Below are positions 1 to 7,077 of a stretch of 64,000 nucleotides of DNA, one piece after another. The stretch's first letter is position 1. The number at the start of each line of letters is the position of its first letter. Location of the stretch: positions 1 through 64,000 of the forward strand of contig CAKTEF010000009.1 of assembly GCA_934547065.1 (NCBI GenBank). The letters are read 5' to 3'. This stretch comes from an uncultured Faecalibacterium sp. (lineage in GTDB: Bacteria > Bacillota > Clostridia > Oscillospirales > Ruminococcaceae). The position numbers and the translations under genes were made by a program. The notes beneath the pieces are model-generated. The model saw nothing but the letters and a program-made list of their open reading frames with translations. It searched no databases and was not told the origin of the DNA.

Positions 1-37
1 GAGGCTTCCGCTTTTGGAACGCCTCCCGGCTGTTTCG

Positions 38-217
38 TTATGCCGTTTTGGTTTTGAGGTAGTACCCGATGCCGATGCCGTCCGCCAGCGCCCAGCCGAT
101 CGGGACGCTGAGCCAGATGCCCGTGACCCCCAGCGGCGTGGCCGAAAGCAGATAGGCCAGCGCCACGCGGGTGCCCAGCGAGGCAATGGTCAGGATGACC
201 GCGCCGATTCCATTACA
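38..217 (-). pseudogene. MATE family exporter, 3' fragment
   Basis: Reading leftward to the stop at 38-40, the last ~58 codons encode a C-terminal piece of a MATE multidrug/Na+ antiporter. It has an N-G-I-G turn, then a helix containing GTRVALAYLLS, then LGVTGIWLSVPIGWALADG and a lysine-containing tail, all typical of the last two membrane helices. The similarity stops near 217, where the sequence continues as the end of an unrelated plus-strand gene. No start or N-terminal 85% is present, so this is a broken remnant. Family recognition is by eye. Confidence 0.72.
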
Positions 218-297
218 TAATCAACGATGAAAATAAGATCGTGGAAATTCACCGTGTGCTGCGAGGAGCGTGGAATCTGCCGCAGTATCTGGAATAA
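208..297 (+). pseudogene. RelE/ParE-type toxin, 3' fragment
   Basis: Frame 208-297 encodes a 29-residue C-terminal piece starting FHYIINDENKIVEIHRV and ending NLPQYLE before TAA. This is the last beta strands of a RelE/ParE-superfamily mRNA interferase or gyrase toxin, with the usual H-R-V-L-x-G-A pattern. The 5' part and any antitoxin are missing. It meets the MATE fragment at about 208-217, as expected if one deletion joined two convergent-ended genes. It should be non-functional. Confidence 0.65.
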
Positions 298-326
298 ATT
301 CAGGTTCGCGCGCTGTGGGCACTGAT

Positions 327-369
327 AAAAAGGCAGGGGATCCCCCATGTGGGTGGCATCCTGCCTTTT
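327..369. terminator. bidirectional intrinsic terminator
   Basis: An inverted repeat (AAAGGCAGG ... CCTGCCTTTT) with A-tract and T-tract flanks separates the broken genes from the LOG-family gene. Confidence 0.7.
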
Positions 370-449
370 GCTATTTTTAACAGTGTATGGTATACTCGGT
401 TCAGTTCAACAAATCGGAAGTTGCAGTGGAGCAAGGAAAGGGATCTACC

Positions 450-989
450 ATGAACATTACCGTTTATCTGGGCGCAAACGAGGGCAATGACCCCGCATTC
501 CGCCGGGCGGTCCAGGAGCTGGGCCGATGGATCGGTGCAAGCGGGAACGCCCTGGTCTACGGCGGCTCCAAAGCAGGCCTGATGGGTCTGCTTGCCGAGA
601 GTGTGCTGGCCGAGGGCGGAGACGTGACCGGCGTGGAGCCGCAGTTTTTTGTAGACGAAGAACTTCAGCTCGACGGCCTGACGGAACTGATCGTGACCCG
701 CGACATGACCGAGCGCAAGAACAAGATGATCGAGCTGGGTGATGCATTCATCGCCTTTCCGGGCGGCACCGGAACCCTGGAGGAGATCGCGGAGGTCATG
801 TCCAAAGTCTCCCTGAACCAGTTGAACGCCCCCTGCATCCTCTACAACCTGAACGGCTATTATGACAGCTTGCAGCAGCTCCTTTTGCAGATGATCGAAA
901 AGGGGCTTTCCACCCGTGAGCGGCAAAACGGGATCTCCTTTGCCGCAGACCTGGCCCAGATCCAGCAGATCCTGAGCCCCTATTTATAA
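450..989 (+). CDS. LOG-family cytokinin-riboside-monophosphate phosphoribohydrolase-like protein
   Basis: 180 aa, a Rossmann-like LOG/YvdD family protein. The family hydrolyses nucleoside 5'-monophosphates to base plus ribose 5-phosphate, and some members were once misnamed lysine decarboxylase. Hallmarks: GGSKAGLMG at residues 38-46, MTERK at 86-90, and the signature PGGTGTLEE at 104-112 carrying the catalytic Glu and phosphate loop. The ATG at 450 is chosen because GGAAAGGG lies just upstream; the open frame runs further 5' but has no better ribosome site. GNAT follows after 14 bases, so the two are probably co-transcribed. The physiological substrate cannot be told from sequence. Confidence 0.9.
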   Translation: MNITVYLGANEGNDPAFRRAVQELGRWIGASGNALVYGGSKAGLMGLLAESVLAEGGDVTGVEPQFFVDEELQLDGLTELIVTRDMTERKNKMIELGDAFIAFPGGTGTLEEIAEVMSKVSLNQLNAPCILYNLNGYYDSLQQLLLQMIEKGLSTRERQNGISFAADLAQIQQILSPYL

Positions 990-1003
990 AGGAGAGCGAT
1001 TTT

Positions 1004-1489
1004 ATGAACATCCGATACGCCACCCTGGCCGACTTGGACGCTGTGGCTGCCGTGGAGGCTGAATGCTTCCCGGCAGCGGAAGCTGCCACCAAAGCCGAAT
1101 TTGCCGAGCGCATCCGGGCTTACGGCAGCCACTTCTGGCTTTTGTTTGAGAGCGGAGCCCTGATCGCGTTCGTGGACGGCTTTGTGACCAACGAGCCGGA
1201 TCTGACGGATGAGATGTATGCCCAGGCTTCCCTGCACGACCCGCACGGAGCCTGGCAGATGATCTTTGGGGTCAACACCCTGCCTGCCTACCGTGGGCAC
1301 GGATACGCCAGCTCCCTGCTCCGCCGCGCCATCGCCGATGCCAGAGCGCAGGGCCGCAGGGGCCTTGTGCTGACCTGCAAGCCGGAACTGCTCGCATTCT
1401 ATGCAGCCCTCGGTTTTCAGGACGAGGGCGTGACCAGCAAATCCACCCACGGCAATGTCGTCTGGCATCAGATGCGGCTGACATTTTGA
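1004..1489 (+). CDS. GNAT family N-acetyltransferase
   Basis: 161 aa, a single GNAT domain. The acetyl-CoA pyrophosphate loop is at about residues 96-108 (YRGHGYASSLLRR, the Q/RxxGxG/A motif), preceded by a beta strand (IFGVNTLPAYRG) and followed by the FYAALGF motif near the C-terminus. The overall pattern resembles the arylalkylamine/serotonin N-acetyltransferase-like subgroup. AAGGAG at 989-994 overlaps the stop of the LOG gene, so translation is probably coupled. The acceptor amine is unknown. Confidence 0.88.
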   Translation: MNIRYATLADLDAVAAVEAECFPAAEAATKAEFAERIRAYGSHFWLLFESGALIAFVDGFVTNEPDLTDEMYAQASLHDPHGAWQMIFGVNTLPAYRGHGYASSLLRRAIADARAQGRRGLVLTCKPELLAFYAALGFQDEGVTSKSTHGNVVWHQMRLTF

Positions 1490-1600
1490 TTTTTTTCGTT
1501 TTTTCCACCCGGTCTGTCCATTTTTCCTGCTTTGGGGCAGATAACCGATCGGATCGGTGCGATGCTGAACAAAGCAGGCCGACGCCGCCATGTACGAACA

Positions 1601-1634
1601 AAAAAGGGCACACCCTCTGTGCAACGTGCCCCTT
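1601..1634 (-). terminator. terminator of the esterase/permease operon
   Basis: On the minus strand the stem GGGCAC/GTGCCC (1606-1611 with 1626-1631) is followed directly by a T6 run. It lies 150 bases after the last leftward gene of the operon. Confidence 0.6.
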
Positions 1635-1641
1635 ACCATCA

Positions 1642-1680
1642 GCAACGCCCCCTGTGCAGTGGCTGCACAGGGGGCGTTGC
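1642..1680. repeat. perfect 18-bp hairpin (loop 3)
   Basis: Arms 1642-1659 and 1663-1680 are perfect reverse complements (core CCCCCTGTGCAG/CTGCACAGGGGG) with loop TGG. There is no T-tract on either side. It shares the CTGTGC/GCACAG core with terminators at 21557 and 49616. It sits between the convergent GNAT gene and the esterase. Confidence 0.75.
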
Positions 1681-1780
1681 CGGTTTATGGAGAGAAAAAC
1701 TTTATGGAGAGAAAAAACGCAGAATCAAGAACGAGAGAAACCGTCTCGTTTCATACCGGGCGCTGCGGCGCTCCCGGTGT

Positions 1781-2689
1781 TCAGGCTTCCACCCGGACGG
1801 TGCGCACGATGAGGTCTGCGGCTTCCTTCCACTGACCCATCAGGTGAGGGATAAAGCCGTGGAACATTTCATGGAAACGCTTGACCACGACCTCTACACC
1901 GGCATGGGCGACCCGCTGGGCGTATTCTTCGTCTTCAAAGCGGAAGTTGCAGCTGCCTGCCGTGATGACCAGGGTGCGCGGCAGCTTGGCCAGCATCTCA
2001 TCCGGCGCGTAGCTGGGCGAACCGTAGGGGTGTGCCATCGCTTCGCGGTCGTCCGCGAAGTAGAGGGCCGAGAAGGCCAGCTCCCGTTCCCGGGGCAGAA
2101 CACGGATCAGGGAATCCTTCTTGTAGTCCGGGTCGATGATATTGTCCAGCGGAGGATAACCCAGGACCTGGGCATTGAACCGGAAATCCCCGGTCTGCCC
2201 GGCTTTCAGGGCCACACCGGCCGCCAGCGCGCCGCCTGCGCTGTATCCGCCAATGGATACGCAGCGCTCATTGCCGCCCCACTCGGCACAGTGGACAAAG
2301 GTATAGGCCGATGCGTCATAGCACTGGTCAAATGCCACCGGCCACGGAGCCACCGGAGAGGTGGTGTAATCCAGGTCCACCACGATGCCCCCGAGCCGGT
2401 CGGCCAGATAGCAGCTGTAAAGGGTGTCGCACTCCATGTGGGGCGCCACAAAACCGCCGCCGTGGATGTTGATGTGGATCGGGCAGTTCTCGGTCCGGTT
2501 TTTGGCGCGGTAGATATAGAAGGTATACTCATAGTCATCCACCGTCCGCTTGACGATCTCCTCAGTGCAGAGGGTGCGGTAGTCCTTATATTCCTGCGGG
2601 TACTCGGGTGCCTTGGCCCCCTTGGGGCGCATCGAGGTACGCTCCAGGATGTCCATCAGCTCCTGATGCCGTTCTTTCGAAAGTGCCAT
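1781..2689 (-). CDS. alpha/beta hydrolase (HSL/GDXG esterase family), copy A
   Basis: 302 aa. The hormone-sensitive-lipase-type fold is clear: oxyanion-hole HGGG at residues 76-79, nucleophile elbow GGYSAGG at 147-153 with Ser150, and a C-terminal HG at 277-278 supplying the catalytic His. No signal peptide, so it is cytoplasmic. The ATG at 2689 (MALSKER) has AGGAGG upstream and matches the start of its paralog; the longer reading has no ribosome site. It is the last gene of the leftward permease-esterase-esterase operon. Probably a carboxylesterase or deacetylase acting on a small imported ester; the substrate is unknown. Confidence 0.88.
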   Translation of the reverse strand: MALSKERHQELMDILERTSMRPKGAKAPEYPQEYKDYRTLCTEEIVKRTVDDYEYTFYIYRAKNRTENCPIHINIHGGGFVAPHMECDTLYSCYLADRLGGIVVDLDYTTSPVAPWPVAFDQCYDASAYTFVHCAEWGGNERCVSIGGYSAGGALAAGVALKAGQTGDFRFNAQVLGYPPLDNIIDPDYKKDSLIRVLPRERELAFSALYFADDREAMAHPYGSPSYAPDEMLAKLPRTLVITAGSCNFRFEDEEYAQRVAHAGVEVVVKRFHEMFHGFIPHLMGQWKEAADLIVRTVRVEA

Positions 2690-2706
2690 TGTCTCTGCCT
2701 CCTGTG

Positions 2707-3603
2707 TTACAGATGTGCTTCCCGGATCGCCCGGATGATCCGCTGCTGTGCCTGCTGCCACTGTCCGGCCATCCGGACGGTGAAGCCGTGGGGACTTTCC
2801 AGGTACTCCTGAATGGTCACCTCACAGCCGACGGCGGCCAGACGCATAGCGTAGGTCTCATTGACCTCGCGGAACGGGCAGTGCCCGGCGTTGATCACCA
2901 GTGTCGTGGGATTGTTCTTCAGCATCTCATCCGTGGCAAAGCAGGGACTGCAGAAGGGCAGCTTCAGCACCCGGAAGTCACCGCCGCAGTACAAGGTGGA
3001 GAACGCCCTGGAGCGCTCGTTCCCGCCGGGCTGGACCGCGTTGTTGTTGTCCAGCGCTGCATAATCCAGCACCTGCAGGCAGACCGGGAAATCCTTCTTG
3101 ACGGCATTCCTCAGCGAGATGGCTGCCACCAGCGTGCCGCCTGCGCTGTGGCCGCCCATGGAGATGCGGTCAGGGTCAGCACCCCATGCCTCGCACTGGG
3201 CGTACACCCATTTCATCACCGCGTAGCACTGCTCAAAGGCCAGCGGGAACGGACCCTCCCAGGAGGTGGCATAGTCGATGTCCACCACGATGCCGTGGGT
3301 GGCCGCCGCGATGTGGGCGCAGTACATGTCGTCGTCCGGGTCCTGCGGGTAAACGAACCCGCCGCCGTGCATGTTGACATGCACCGGGCACTTTTCAGCT
3401 TTTTCTTTTGCGGTGGAGATCACCAGCCGCACCGGGGCCGCCGGGGCTTCCAGCGGCAGGGTCAGCTCTTTGCGTTCCACCTGCTCCTGAAAGGCCTTGT
3501 ATTCCTCCGGCACCACCCGCGTGGCGGCACCGGTCTCCCGGTGTCCGCTGGTGCGGTCGATCACAGCCCGCAGGGTTTCTTTTTCTTCATGTGTCAATGC
3601 CAT
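2707..3603 (-). CDS. alpha/beta hydrolase (HSL/GDXG esterase family), copy B
   Basis: 298 aa, a tandem paralog of the next gene downstream, with the same MAL start and the same motif order: HGGG at residues 79-82, GGHSAGG at 150-156 (Ser153), and an HGFTVR segment near 272 for the catalytic His. Only 17 bases separate it from copy A and 27 from the permease gene, so the three form one operon. Conservation is patchy outside the motifs, suggesting an old duplication with specialised substrate pockets. Confidence 0.88.
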   Translation of the reverse strand: MALTHEEKETLRAVIDRTSGHRETGAATRVVPEEYKAFQEQVERKELTLPLEAPAAPVRLVISTAKEKAEKCPVHVNMHGGGFVYPQDPDDDMYCAHIAAATHGIVVDIDYATSWEGPFPLAFEQCYAVMKWVYAQCEAWGADPDRISMGGHSAGGTLVAAISLRNAVKKDFPVCLQVLDYAALDNNNAVQPGGNERSRAFSTLYCGGDFRVLKLPFCSPCFATDEMLKNNPTTLVINAGHCPFREVNETYAMRLAAVGCEVTIQEYLESPHGFTVRMAGQWQQAQQRIIRAIREAHL

Positions 3604-3630
3604 GGTCGTTTCTTTCTCTCTTTCTGTGTT

Positions 3631-4932
3631 TTAGCCGTATACCGGGAAGAAGATGTTTGCGCTGATGATCAGCGAAACCGTGCCCAGGATCAGATACGGG
3701 ATGGTGAATTTCAGTAGCTTTGCGGGGCTGTAACCGCCCGCACCAAAGGCGATCATGGAAGCGGCGCAGCCGGTGGGGAATGCCACGGCCAGGCAAGAGG
3801 CCATGCTGACCAGCGTTGCAATGGCGCGGGGGTTCATCCCGCCTGCCAGAGCGGTGCTGACCGCGATCGGGGTCAGGATGGCAATGGTGGCGTTGTTGGA
3901 CATAAAGGTGGTCATCAGGACGCTGACCAGGGTAAACACGGTCACGACCATGATCCCGCTGGGGTTGTCGCCCAGGATCTTGAGCACCGTCTGGCCGATC
4001 AGCTCGCCGGCACCGGAAGCGCTCATTGCATTGGTGACGGCCATCATACTGGCCACCATCCAGATCATATCACCGGTCAGGCCGTTGACCAGCTCCGGCA
4101 CAGTCATTACACCGAAATAGTAGAACAGCAGGATACCCGCCACCGGGATGATATAGATCAGGCCGCCCAGCTGGCTGGACAGGAAGAAGCCCACCATGGT
4201 AGCCAGGAACACGCCAATGACCACAGCCTCTTTCTTGCCGGACATCGGCTCGGCCTCTTTCTGGCCGCCGGTGGGCATGTTCAGGGCGCTGGCATCCAGC
4301 TGGCCCTTGGGGATCAGCTTCCAGCCCAGCAGGCAATAGATGGTCAGGACGATGGAGGGAACGATACCGACCTTGAAGAAATCGAACACGCCCAGCAGAT
4401 ACTCCGGGTGGCCCTCCACCAGGCCCTCATAATAGGCATTGGTCGCCAGCGGAAGGGCAGCGCCCATGCCAACGGGGAAACGGCCGAACCAGGTGCAAAG
4501 TACACATGCCAGCAGGAACAGCATCCGGGAGGGGCACAGTTCGCCGTCCGGATCCAGCGTCTGGACAAAGGTCAGCAGGATGGCCATGACAGCGGTCATG
4601 CCCATGAGCTGGGTCAGGACGATGGTGATCACACTCAGGATCAGGATGAGCACGATGCCTTTTTTGCCCTGTGCTTTGCCGATGAGCTTGCGCACCCGGC
4701 TGACGACGCTGGTCTTGCCCAGGGCACCGGCAATGACCATCATGGTCGCAACCAGGATCACAGTGGTGTTGGAGAAGCCGGAGAATGCGCTTTTGGCATC
4801 CAGAGCGCCTGCAAAGGCCAGGATGACCACGCAGGTCATGCCGGTGATGCCGTAGGGGACCTTGTGGACCACCAGCGAGACGGTCATAAAGACCACGACC
4901 GCCAATGTGACGATCAGTTTGAAGCTTAACAT
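3631..4932 (-). CDS. SLC13/DASS-type anion permease
   Basis: 433 aa, about 11-12 membrane segments in two related halves. The first half carries an S-N-T-T substrate motif (GFSNTTVILVATMM) and the second S-N-N-A (FMSNNATIAILTPIA), the paired signatures of the divalent anion/Na+ symporter and arsenite-permease-like superfamily. Such proteins import di- or tricarboxylates, sulfate or related anions. First gene of the leftward operon with two esterases, start at 4932 behind AGAAAGGAAA. Context suggests import of an esterified or acylated carboxylate that the esterases then cleave, but the substrate is not identifiable. Confidence 0.85.
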   Translation of the reverse strand: MLSFKLIVTLAVVVFMTVSLVVHKVPYGITGMTCVVILAFAGALDAKSAFSGFSNTTVILVATMMVIAGALGKTSVVSRVRKLIGKAQGKKGIVLILILSVITIVLTQLMGMTAVMAILLTFVQTLDPDGELCPSRMLFLLACVLCTWFGRFPVGMGAALPLATNAYYEGLVEGHPEYLLGVFDFFKVGIVPSIVLTIYCLLGWKLIPKGQLDASALNMPTGGQKEAEPMSGKKEAVVIGVFLATMVGFFLSSQLGGLIYIIPVAGILLFYYFGVMTVPELVNGLTGDMIWMVASMMAVTNAMSASGAGELIGQTVLKILGDNPSGIMVVTVFTLVSVLMTTFMSNNATIAILTPIAVSTALAGGMNPRAIATLVSMASCLAVAFPTGCAASMIAFGAGGYSPAKLLKFTIPYLILGTVSLIISANIFFPVYG

Positions 4933-5037
4933 GGTTTTTCATTTCCTTTCTGATCGCGGCCAGCACCGGTACCTGCGCCGCCCGCATCCGCACGATTTTT
5001 TGGGGGGAAGTTCCCGTTTGCACCTCCAATTTAGCAG

Positions 5038-5066
5038 ATGACAAGCCGCAAATCAACTGGTATAAT
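5038..5066 (+). promoter_or_regulatory. sigma-A promoter of the PrpR_N regulator
   Basis: ATGACA, 17-bp spacer, perfect TATAAT (5061-5066). It gives a ~105-base leader before the ATG at 5178. Confidence 0.75.
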
Positions 5067-5125
5067 GGAAGAAAAGCAGCTTGTTTCTCTGTACATAAAC
5101 GCAAAGCAGATTTTTCGAAACGGTT

Positions 5126-5147
5126 TTGAAATCACCGATGATTTCAA
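5126..5147. promoter_or_regulatory. 22-bp palindrome, candidate operator
   Basis: Perfect arms TTGAAATCA/TGATTTCAA with a 4-base centre lie in the leader of the regulator gene, between it and the divergent permease operon. Size and position fit a site for the regulator's own Fis-type helix-turn-helix. Assignment is inference. Confidence 0.5.
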
Positions 5148-5177
5148 GTTGAAACACATGAAAGGTTTTTTCGGACT

Positions 5178-7019
5178 ATGGTAAAAATTTCGTTTCTTCT
5201 GCCCGATGATGCCACATTGCAGGAAGTCCGCCTCATCTCGCAGCAGCAGGGCCGGCCGCTGGAATTTGTCAAACCCGGAAATCAGGGCACCCTGCGGCAG
5301 ACCGTGGACCAGATGCTGCAAAACGGCACCGAGATCTTTATCTCCCGCGGATTTCTGGCCAAGGAGATCACCACCATGACCACAGCCCCGGTGGTGGAAC
5401 TGCGGCTGACCCGGATGGAGATCTACGAGCTGATCTGCGCCGTCAAATCCAGGACCCGGAAAGAACGCCCCCTCATTGCCATCGTCTGCTCCCGCAACAT
5501 GCTCTGCGACATCACCGGGCTGGATGCCCTGGCCGGGGTCGAGCTGGTGCCCTATCTGGCCGACGAAGTCCCCCAGATCCCCCTTTTGCTGGAGCAGGCA
5601 GTCGCCGAACACGTCGACGGCCTGATCGCCGGGGTCGGCTTCGGTGACGAGAGCCAACACTTTCCCATCCCCTGCGTCCGCTTCCACTCCGGGCGGGAGG
5701 CCGTGCTGGCCGCGCTGCAGATGGCAAAGCAGATCGCCTACACGTTGGACATGACCAGGGCCTACAACGCCCGGCAGCAGGCACTGCTGGATTACACCGT
5801 CAACGGTCTGGTTCTGCTGGACCGGACCGGCCGCATCGAGCAGCTCAACCCCCCGGCCGAGCAGATGCTGCGCTGCACGCAGGGCAGCCCCGTGGGCCAG
5901 AGCATCACCCAGCTTGCTTCCGCTGTCAGCCCGCAGGTGCTGCAGCGGGTGCTGACGGAGCATGAGGAGGTCTACGCACTCCGGCAGCGGATCGGCAAAA
6001 CCACGCTGATGCTCTCGCTCACGCCGGTCAGCACCCCGGAGGGGCTTTCCGGTGCGGTGCTTTCCATCACCGAGGGGCAGCAGATCGAACTGTATTCCGA
6101 AAATGCCCGCAAGGATACCGCCCGCAGCCCGGCCATTGCCCGCACCACCTTTGCCTCGCTGCCCTGCCGCAGCGCCCGGATGCAGGCCGTGGTGGAAAAG
6201 GCCCGCCGCTTTTCCGGCTTTGCCATGCCGGTGTTCCTTTCCGGCGAAGCGGGCACCGAAAAAGAGGAGCTTGCGTTCTGTATGTACAACGCAAGCTCCT
6301 TGCAGGATGGGGATTTTGTCTCGTTCCGTTGTTCCAGCGAACCGCCCGATGCTCTTTACGCCGCCCTGTTTGGGGAAAGCAGGCTGGTCCACAAGCTCCG
6401 GGGCGTGCTCTACCTCGATCAGGTCCAGGCGCTCAGCCCCCTGGCCCAGAGTGCCCTGGCTCATTTTCTGGAAAGCCAGCGCATCCCGGAGCGGTGTCCT
6501 GCCTCGCTGTGGGTGATCGCCGCTGCGGACCAGCCGCTGGATGCTTTACAGGCGCAGGGGCTGGTGCAGCCGGACCTTGCCTGCGTTCTGGCCCCGCTCT
6601 GCCTGACTGTTCCGCCGCTGCGCCAGCGCCCGGACGATGCCCTGGCCTGGGCACAGGCCATCCTCAAGCAGCTGCAGCCCAGTTACGGCCGCTATCTGCA
6701 CCTGACACAGGATGCCTGGAAAGCCCTGCGCAGCTTTTCCTGGCCCGGCAACAAGGAGCAGCTATACGGGGTGTGCCAGCGCATTTTAGTGGAAGCGCCC
6801 CGGCGCACCGTCACCGAGGAAACGGTGCGCTCGTTTCTCCCTGCATCGGCGGCCCCTGCCGCCGATGCGCCCGCCGCTTCCCTGCTGCTGCAGCCGGAGG
6901 AACAGCGGCTCCGCCAGCTGCTCCGGCTGTACGACGGCAACCGCGCCCAGACGGCGCGGGCCCTGGGCATCAGCACCACCACCCTGTGGCGGAAGATGAA
7001 AAAATACGGGCTCACCTGA
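5178..7019 (+). CDS. PrpR_N-PAS-AAA-Fis transcriptional regulator with degenerate AAA+ core
   Basis: 613 aa. Order: PrpR N-terminal sensor domain (about 10-185), PAS-like domain (about 195-300, YTVNGLVLLDRTGRIEQLN), AAA+ region (about 325-550) and a C-terminal Fis-type helix-turn-helix (about 575-611, NRAQTARALGISTTTLWRKM). The AAA+ core is damaged: Walker A reads GEAGTEKE (356-363) instead of GExGxGKE, Walker B ends L-D-Q (Asp414-Gln415) instead of L-D-E, and the GAFTGA sigma-54 contact loop is missing. It therefore probably binds DNA and ligand without remodelling sigma-54. Divergent from the permease/esterase operon, its likely target. Confidence 0.88.
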   Translation: MVKISFLLPDDATLQEVRLISQQQGRPLEFVKPGNQGTLRQTVDQMLQNGTEIFISRGFLAKEITTMTTAPVVELRLTRMEIYELICAVKSRTRKERPLIAIVCSRNMLCDITGLDALAGVELVPYLADEVPQIPLLLEQAVAEHVDGLIAGVGFGDESQHFPIPCVRFHSGREAVLAALQMAKQIAYTLDMTRAYNARQQALLDYTVNGLVLLDRTGRIEQLNPPAEQMLRCTQGSPVGQSITQLASAVSPQVLQRVLTEHEEVYALRQRIGKTTLMLSLTPVSTPEGLSGAVLSITEGQQIELYSENARKDTARSPAIARTTFASLPCRSARMQAVVEKARRFSGFAMPVFLSGEAGTEKEELAFCMYNASSLQDGDFVSFRCSSEPPDALYAALFGESRLVHKLRGVLYLDQVQALSPLAQSALAHFLESQRIPERCPASLWVIAAADQPLDALQAQGLVQPDLACVLAPLCLTVPPLRQRPDDALAWAQAILKQLQPSYGRYLHLTQDAWKALRSFSWPGNKEQLYGVCQRILVEAPRRTVTEETVRSFLPASAAPAADAPAASLLLQPEEQRLRQLLRLYDGNRAQTARALGISTTTLWRKMKKYGLT

Positions 7020-7026
7020 GCCGCGC

Positions 7027-7067
7027 ACAAAAAAAGACAGGATGTCCGCCGGGCACCCTGCCTTTTT
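7027..7067. terminator. bidirectional terminator between regulator and metH
   Basis: An imperfect stem (AGACAGG ... CCTGCCT) with A-tract and T-tract flanks lies between convergent genes. One mismatch in the stem. Confidence 0.55.
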
Positions 7068-7077
7068 ATGTTTTGGA

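Noticed and set aside
4933..5177. Sigma-54 (-24/-12) promoter for the permease operon
   Set aside because: No TGGCAC-N5-TTGC-like match on the minus strand; consistent with the regulator lacking GAFTGA.
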